Of a stretch of 64,000 nt of DNA, positions 58,927-64,000 are shown piece by piece. The DNA lies in the NCBI GenBank assembly GCA_016717655.1, contig JADKFC010000012.1, positions 62,001 through 126,000 of the forward strand, read 5' to 3'. The position numbers and the translations under genes were made by a program. The DNA comes from Saprospiraceae bacterium (lineage in GTDB: Bacteria > Bacteroidota > Bacteroidia > Chitinophagales > Saprospiraceae). The first letter of the stretch is position 1; every line of letters starts with the position of its first letter. The notes below the pieces were generated by a model, which ran no database searches, was not told the DNA's origin, and was given only the letters and a program-made list of their open reading frames with translations.

Positions 58927-60633
58927 ATGGATAGAATTACAAGAAGTTTCATTCAAGAACTACTTACTCAACAGGAATTGGAATCAGAAGGAGAGGCCAA
59001 AGATTTTGAAAAATTGGTAAACTATACAGTCGTTTCAAATTCTTATAATAGATCCTTTAACATTGATTTTGTAACAGTTGGGGAAGGGAATGATACAGGT
59101 ATTGACGGAGTAGCAATCATTGTTAATGGACAAATGGTTGAGTCTACAGATGAAATTGACGATCTAGTTGAGAGAAATGGAACATTAGAAGTTACATTTA
59201 TTTTCTCTCAAGCGAAAACTAGCTCAAGTTTTAATTCTGGTGAAATCAACACATTCGTTTTTGGTATCAAAGACTTCTTTTCAGAGACTCCACAACTAGT
59301 TAGAAATGAAGATATTCAAAAATTTGCTGAGCTTTCAGATTATTTATATGAAAACGCAGCAGAGTTTAAAAGCAATCCTGATATTAAACTTTATTTTGTT
59401 ACAACGGGCAACTGGACTGGAGACCAGAATCTATCGGCAGTTATTGAAGCTGCTAAAACTGAATTGGAGCAGAAAAATTTATTTAACAAAATTTCATTTG
59501 AACCATACGGAGCTAGAGAATTAGCTGCTGCATACAGAAAAACTAAAGAGGCGATTAGTTGTACAATCACCTTTGATAATAGAATAACAATTCCTTCAAT
59601 TGAAGGTGTGTCGGAGGCATATATTGGTCTTCTTCCATTTTCAGAATTCATTAAAGTCATTGTTGATGACGATGACAAGCTTTTAAGCGTCTTCGAAGAT
59701 AATGTAAGAGATTTCCAAGGAGATACCAATGATGTTAATAAAGTAATTGATGATACTGTTAAAGGAGAACGAAATGATCTATTTGGTGTACTCAACAATG
59801 GAGTTACTATTGTGGCAAGTAAAATTTCAAGTACTGGCGACTCATACACACTCAAAGATTATCAAATTGTAAATGGTTGTCAAACCAGTAATGTTTTGTT
59901 CAATAACAGACACAATCAGAATATCAATAGTATCCGAGTACCAGTAAAAATGATAGCTACCACGAATGAGACAGTTAAAAACCAAATAACTTTAGCAACT
60001 AACAACCAAACCCCTATTAAAAAGGAACAGCTAGCCGCTTTGACTGATTTTCAGAGAAGACTTGAACAATACTATAAGTCTTATGAGGGAGATGGACAAT
60101 TATACTACGAAAGGAGGTCGAAACAATACAATACTGACAGTTCTATTACTAAAACTCGAATAATAAGTATACCAATTCAGATCAAAGCATTCTCCGCAAT
60201 GTTTCTTCAGAACCCCCATATGGTCACAAGTTATTTTGGATCTATTGTAAAAAGGTTAAATTCGGATACATCGCAAATCTTTAATCACGATCATGCTTTT
60301 ATATCATATTACACAAGTGCACTAGCCTACTATAGGTTAGAATCTTTATTTAGAAAACGGATTATTGACGCCCGATATAAAAGGGTAAGATTCCATTTAA
60401 TAACCTTATTCAAAATTTTGGCTAAAAATGATGCGGTTCCGCCTATGAATAGTGAACGTTTAATGAATAGGTATTGTGAACCCATAATAGCAATACTTAA
60501 TGATGAGAATCAATACGTGGCATTGTTCCAACGAGCAACAGCAGCAATTAATAATGCGGACTTTGATCTGGATGATAAACAACATGTAAAACAGGCTTCA
60601 AAAACACAAATTTTAATAGAAGCGTTGAATTGA
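58927..60633 (+). CDS. AIPR-family abortive-infection / phage-resistance protein
   Basis: 568 residues from MDRITRSFIQELLTQQELE. The N-terminal region has a restriction-endonuclease-like pattern: acidic residue in GIDGVAI near 58, then FSQAKTSSSF (Q-x-K) near 95, in place of the usual D-ExK. The AIPR core follows: FGVLNNGVTIVA, YQIVNGCQTSNVLF, VKMIATTNETVKNQITLATNNQTPIK. These match the AIPR family found in abortive-infection and restriction loci. It lies alone, AT-rich, between a palindrome and an intron relic. Upstream 19 codons of the open frame overlap the palindrome and are not used. Confidence 0.85.
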   Translation: MDRITRSFIQELLTQQELESEGEAKDFEKLVNYTVVSNSYNRSFNIDFVTVGEGNDTGIDGVAIIVNGQMVESTDEIDDLVERNGTLEVTFIFSQAKTSSSFNSGEINTFVFGIKDFFSETPQLVRNEDIQKFAELSDYLYENAAEFKSNPDIKLYFVTTGNWTGDQNLSAVIEAAKTELEQKNLFNKISFEPYGARELAAAYRKTKEAISCTITFDNRITIPSIEGVSEAYIGLLPFSEFIKVIVDDDDKLLSVFEDNVRDFQGDTNDVNKVIDDTVKGERNDLFGVLNNGVTIVASKISSTGDSYTLKDYQIVNGCQTSNVLFNNRHNQNINSIRVPVKMIATTNETVKNQITLATNNQTPIKKEQLAALTDFQRRLEQYYKSYEGDGQLYYERRSKQYNTDSSITKTRIISIPIQIKAFSAMFLQNPHMVTSYFGSIVKRLNSDTSQIFNHDHAFISYYTSALAYYRLESLFRKRIIDARYKRVRFHLITLFKILAKNDAVPPMNSERLMNRYCEPIIAILNDENQYVALFQRATAAINNADFDLDDKQHVKQASKTQILIEALN

Positions 60634-60768
60634 AAAGTACGAATACACAACATTGTATAAGCGTAATACGGATTGTACTGCTAAAAATTGAGCTTTTTTC
60701 TCTTAATAAACATTTCGGCTGGCGGACAGTGAGTTGCTCCGAAACCCGCACTAGGCTTTTACTTGACC
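60634..60768. other. Intergenic segment between the AIPR gene and the intron
   Basis: Contains ACACAACATTGTAT, resembling the left arm start AACATTGCAT of the palindrome at 58841, and a TTTCGG/CCGAAA stem-loop at about 60711-60745. No gene. Confidence 0.35.
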
Positions 60769-61591
60769 GTGTGTGTCTTGAACAATCTATGAAGATAGAT
60801 TGATGCAATATGATAGATGAGAGTAGGTCTCTCGGTGGCGATTGTCAGGAATAGCTACCAAACCACTTTATGGTGCATATGCCGAAAGTCATATGTGCTG
60901 AACGATAAAGATGACTGAACGATCACGAAGTGTCGATGCCTTGTATGGCATCGAAGTGAAGGAACCGTGAAACGGAGATGTCAACTTAAGCTGTAGGTGA
61001 ATGTACAGGAGTTGAACGAAAGTGAACCAATGATGAAGCCTCGAAAGGACAAAGATGTTAGCAAAAACAGGCAGTTACGTTTGTGCTTGAGACTGAGTGT
61101 AACGGGAGACCTGATTACTGTGTACATGAAAACCGGTGTTAAGTTGGCAATAACTGGATATAGGCAATCATATAGGACAAGAGATGTCAGCAATGCACTG
61201 CAAAATCGAAAGAATGAAGCCCGTTAAAAATTGATACATGAAGTATAAATTTAGGGATGAACTGTGACAAGCGCATAGCTAATACAAAGCAAAAGGGGTT
61301 AGATGTTGGCGACAGACCAAATCGTTGTAGTGTTGAAGGAGTTAAAATGGAGTTAGAGTGAGGGCTTTGGCAAGTTTGGTTGAAGTAGCTAGTCAAACCA
61401 CTTTATGGGAAGAGACTATTTAGTGAAATAAAATCACAATTGGTTCTTAATACCCAGTTGACCTAAAGTTCTTAACTGATCAACGATTGAACAAGAAGAG
61501 CTCCCGTTTTAATGGACCAGACAGTGAGAAGGGAGCCTTTCACTCGCGGTTCTGTGGGAAGGTTGGGTTAAAGTACCCTGCCTGACTCGAT
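60769..61591 (+). ncRNA. Group II intron relic, no reverse transcriptase
   Basis: Starts with GTGTG (consensus GUGYG). Many GNAA-capped helices follow: CAATCTAT-GAAG-ATAGATTG, GCATATG around GAAA, CGATGCC-TTGTAT-GGCATCG, CCGT-GAA-ACGG, as in domains I-III. The 3' end has a domain V-like hairpin (61515-61553: GGACC...AGTGA paired with TCACT...GGTTC) and a domain VI-like GGTTGGGTTAAAGTACCC hairpin, ending ACTCGAT. The catalytic AGC triad position reads GAC, and domain IV is short (no maturase ORF), so self-splicing is doubtful. Lies between the AIPR gene and the toxin-antitoxin pair. Confidence 0.6.
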
Positions 61592-61660
61592 TGGGAGAAA
61601 TTTAAGAGAGGCTTGAACTTTACAGGCAATATCATTACATTTACAAAAAAGTTAGATTTC

Positions 61661-61996
61661 ATGACTGCTCACATAGTATTGTCTTACGATTTAGGCCTAA
61701 AAGGAGACTATGCTAATCTTTATAGAACTCTTGATGAATACAAGGCAATTGAGTGCGGTAATAATGTTGCTGCTTTAGCAGTTGACATACCCGCCACTGA
61801 TTTTGATACAGTTTATAACGTTGTACAACAACTACTTGCAAGTCGCGTTTCTATTTCATCTACTGATCGAATATACCTTATTGCTAAAGATTCTAACGAT
61901 AATAAAATGAAAGGGAAATTTCTTTTCGGTAATAGAAGAAGAGCACCTTGGGAAGGTTATTTTAATGGCGCCCACGAAGAAACAGATGTTTTTTAA
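61661..61996 (+). CDS. Small protein, possibly Cas2/VapD-like, upstream partner of PIN toxin
   Basis: 111 residues from MTAHIVLSYDLGLKGDYANLY; a TTG start 16 codons upstream is possible but lies next to the intron end. The first strand plus acidic residue (IVLSYDL) and the alternating strand-helix order suggest a ferredoxin-like fold as in Cas2 or VapD; this is pattern reading, not a database match. The tail (KFLFGNRRRAPWEGYFNG) is basic. The stop overlaps the ATG of the PIN gene (TAATG), so the pair is translationally coupled. Candidate antitoxin or co-effector. Confidence 0.55.
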   Translation: MTAHIVLSYDLGLKGDYANLYRTLDEYKAIECGNNVAALAVDIPATDFDTVYNVVQQLLASRVSISSTDRIYLIAKDSNDNKMKGKFLFGNRRRAPWEGYFNGAHEETDVF

Positions 61997-62424
61997 TGGC
62001 TAAATACATTTTAACTGATACTGGATATTGGGTAGGGTTATTAAATTCTAAGGACCAATTTCATAAAAATTCAATTACAATCTCAGAATTACTAGAGGGT
62101 AATAATATTGTCATTCCGTGGCCTTGTTTATATGAAACAATCAATACCAAGTTAACTAGGCGAAAAAACGATCTTATTCAATTTGAAAATATTTTAAAAG
62201 ATCCGAGAATAATTTATATTGATGACGCTAATTATAAATCTTCTGCAATTGAAAACGTGTTTGAAAGGAATAATAAATATTCAGAAGGTGCACATAGTCT
62301 AGTAGATTCTGTCATTCGCGAAATGCTTTTGGATATAAATTTGAAAATAGATTACTTAGTCACATTTAATGTTCGTGATTTCCAAGACATATGTTACAAA
62401 AGAGGCATCGAGATTCTAAGTTAA
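61996..62424 (+). CDS. PIN-domain ribonuclease toxin
   Basis: 142 residues. The PIN acidic tetrad is recognisable: D8 in ILTDTGYW, E47 in CLYETIN, D104 in SLVDSVIREM and D128 in FNVRDF. The family comprises Mg2+-dependent RNases, mostly VapC-type toxins. The upstream neighbour is not a usual VapB antitoxin (no AbrB, RHH or HTH motif seen), which makes the pair unusual. AT-rich. Confidence 0.8.
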   Translation: MAKYILTDTGYWVGLLNSKDQFHKNSITISELLEGNNIVIPWPCLYETINTKLTRRKNDLIQFENILKDPRIIYIDDANYKSSAIENVFERNNKYSEGAHSLVDSVIREMLLDINLKIDYLVTFNVRDFQDICYKRGIEILS

Positions 62425-62553
62425 ACTTCGCACAACCCTCGCTTACTGAGATTGCGGTGGCGGGAAAAATTGTTTTCACGAACAATGGTTATCTTCCGCA
62501 AAGAGAATTCAGATTGCTTTGATCCACAACCTCAGTTAGCGAGATAACGAAGT
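62425..62553. repeat. 129-bp nested imperfect palindrome
   Basis: Starts 1 bp after the PIN stop. Nested arms: ACTTCG (62425-62430) with CGAAGT (62548-62553); CTCGCTTACTGAG (62438-62450) with CTCAGTTAGCGAG (62531-62543), 12 of 13 paired; TTGCGG with CCGCAA; ATTGTT with AACAAT at the tip. Contains GCACAAC (62430-62436), the reverse complement of the GTTGTGC at 58898. Could be an attC-like or transposon-end structure, or a long terminator. Confidence 0.6.
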
Positions 62554-62564
62554 ACAAATTTCAC

Positions 62565-63115
62565 CAGCGACAAGCCGTTTGAAACGCCGAGGCCTAAAAG
62601 AATAACTGGCAATGACGTGCTCAGCCTTTTTTACAATGCCCACCGCTACACCGATGATTGCCTCAAAGAATATATGCACGATTTGAAAAAAGCCGGCTTG
62701 TGGGACAACACCATCCTGATCATCCTCGGCGACCACGGCCATCGTCTGCCCACCGCCCAAAGTAAAATCGAAGATTTTGCCATACCCATGATTTGGACCG
62801 GCGGCGCCATCGATACCACCTTCAACCAAACAAAAACCACCTCCCAAACCGACCTGATGCCCACCCTGCTGGCCCAGTTGGGCTTAGATGCCCATGCATT
62901 TACAATTTGGCAAAAATGTCTTGTCTGCCCAGGGGCCGGAGTGGGCCTTTTTTGCCTTTAACAATGGCATTGGGTATGTGAATAAAGACAATGGCGTAGT
63001 GTTTGACAATGCGGGGAAGAGGGTGATTGAGCAGAGAGGTGAAAATTCTGGACCCACAGTAGAAGTAGCAAGGAGGGTACAACAGGCGGTGCTGGGGGAT
63101 TATTTGGGGAGGTAG
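62565..63115 (+). pseudogene. Truncated copy 3 of the LTA-synthase-like gene (last third)
   Basis: Corresponds to about 50160-50712. Begins at TSDKPFETPRPKRITGND and ends with the same DYLGR-stop. An extra base near 62902 shifts the frame at LDAHAFT. It keeps the LGDHGHRLPTAQ motif of copy 1 but shares ENSGPTVEVARRVQQAV-type ends with copy 2. Not functional alone. Confidence 0.87.
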
Positions 63116-63185
63116 ATTCACAGTTAGAAGAACGACTAAAACATTTTTAACACCATCTTTCGTAAATACAGTTTAATTTTGATGG

Positions 63186-64000
63186 ATGTTAAAAATTAAA
63201 GCCATCATTGTTCTGATGCTTCACTATTGTTGTATTTCTGCTCAGCAAGAAGACAACGTTTGGCTTTTTGGAACCAACTCAGTTAACTTGAGCAATTATA
63301 AAGGCTATGCATTTGGTAACTCGATAATGGACTTTTCAAATGGGGAGCCTAGAATCTATTACGATAGTTTGATGACGCTGGATTTTGTTGGTACCAATGC
63401 TAGTATTTGTAACGGCAGAGGAAAATTGATAATGTATACCAATGGTATGCAGGTGCATAACGGATCACATCAGGTAATTAAAGGGGCTGATACGATTGCA
63501 TACGGTAGCTTTTGGGAGCTATTCAACGTTAAAGATTACCCCAAAACAGGGTTAAATTGGTTAGTTGGATTTAACATCGTACAAGGATCGATTGTTTTGC
63601 CATGGCCAGGAGAAGATGATGCCTACGCTGTATTTTATCATTTAGGTAGAATAGAATTTGAAAACTCATTCTTCGATTCTCTTATGCATACGAAAATATT
63701 GATTGACAGCAATTATCAAAACTCCAAGATTTTATTTAAAGATAGTACCATTATGACGGGTAAGTTCATACCCGGCATGATTCAGGCATGCAGGCATGGT
63801 AATGGGAGAGATTGGTGGTTGGTAAATCGATCTATAGACAGGGAATTTATTTATCTATACCTTTTTGATCCCAGTGGCATTCATTTTCACAAAGAAATCA
63901 GAATTAATGTACCTGTAGAGGATAAAGGTCCGGATAAGTTAGGTCAGCTTTATTTTTCACCAGATGGCAGTAAAATGGGCTTGGCAGAAAGCATACTTTG
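63186..64000 (+). CDS. Secreted protein, 5' part only (runs off the window)
   Basis: 271 codons are visible without a stop. Signal peptide MLKIKAIIVLMLHYCCISAQ. The mature part looks like a beta-propeller-type surface protein of Bacteroidota: NVWLFGTNSVNLS, CNGRGKLIMYTNGMQVHNGSH, GKFIPGMIQACRHGNGRDWWLV, LYFSPDGSKMG (PD40/WD40-like). A TAATTTTG -7-like element lies at 63174-63181, only 4 bp before the ATG, so it is either leaderless or the element is fortuitous. Third cargo gene placed right after an LTA-synthase fragment. Confidence 0.65.
   Translation, partial: MLKIKAIIVLMLHYCCISAQQEDNVWLFGTNSVNLSNYKGYAFGNSIMDFSNGEPRIYYDSLMTLDFVGTNASICNGRGKLIMYTNGMQVHNGSHQVIKGADTIAYGSFWELFNVKDYPKTGLNWLVGFNIVQGSIVLPWPGEDDAYAVFYHLGRIEFENSFFDSLMHTKILIDSNYQNSKILFKDSTIMTGKFIPGMIQACRHGNGRDWWLVNRSIDREFIYLYLFDPSGIHFHKEIRINVPVEDKGPDKLGQLYFSPDGSKMGLAESIL

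Noticed and set aside
60997..61227. 76-codon open frame inside the intron-like region
   Set aside because: Overlaps structured RNA helices, basic random-looking translation, not a maturase.
61661..61996. Cas2 of a CRISPR system
   Set aside because: No cas1, no repeats, and it is coupled to a PIN gene; only a distant fold resemblance is claimed.

Overview
The window comes from a member of the Bacteroidota, most likely a Saprospiraceae-type (Saprospirales) environmental bacterium. Three signals support this: secreted proteins with type IX secretion (T9SS) C-terminal sorting domains, many promoters with the Bacteroidota -7 element TAnnTTTG, and A-rich rather than Shine-Dalgarno leaders. The phylum is secure; the family is inferred. 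No rRNA, tRNA or CRISPR array was recognised.

Positions 1-48261 are a conserved core of housekeeping genes: sucA, radA, parC, ileS, a ligase-associated type DExH helicase, asd, prfA, metK, dcd, dsbD and an ECF sigma factor with its partner. Mixed in are surface and envelope genes (T9SS cargo, a lamin-tail protein, a beta-propeller protein, an M1 peptidase, outer-membrane barrels, lipoproteins). Short operons include metK-dcd, a glutaredoxin-like gene with a SET gene, sigma with its membrane partner, a DsbD N-domain gene with dsbD, and a three-gene envelope operon at 45852-48261. A tripartite hipB-hipS-hipT toxin-antitoxin locus sits at 8948-10490 behind two 19-bp operator-like repeats. Three intergenic stretches (5256-5620, 8436-8706, 27062-27250) hold an unusual modular repeat: ATTG-delimited units, each with a tiny hairpin whose stem sequence changes but whose pairing is kept.

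Positions 48262-64000 look like a variable accessory island. An LTA-synthase/phosphoglycerol-transferase-like gene (48916-50712) is followed by two truncated copies of its own 3' end (54611-55497 and 62565-63115). Each copy is followed by different, AT-rich cargo. Behind copy 1 lie a secreted transglycosylase-like protein and a lipoprotein; behind copy 2 a 949-aa T9SS protein and a defence cluster; behind copy 3 a secreted protein that runs off the window. The ~480-bp leaders after copies 1 and 2 are also related. The defence cluster has an AIPR-family abortive-infection protein, a degenerate group II intron without a reverse transcriptase, and a small protein (perhaps Cas2/VapD-like) overlapping a PIN-domain toxin. 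Long imperfect palindromes lie at both ends of this cluster.

About ten reading frames are broken, nearly all by one base in a homopolymer, including the normally indispensable sucA, radA and parC. This points to sequencing or assembly indels rather than real pseudogenes. Those genes are annotated here as single loci.
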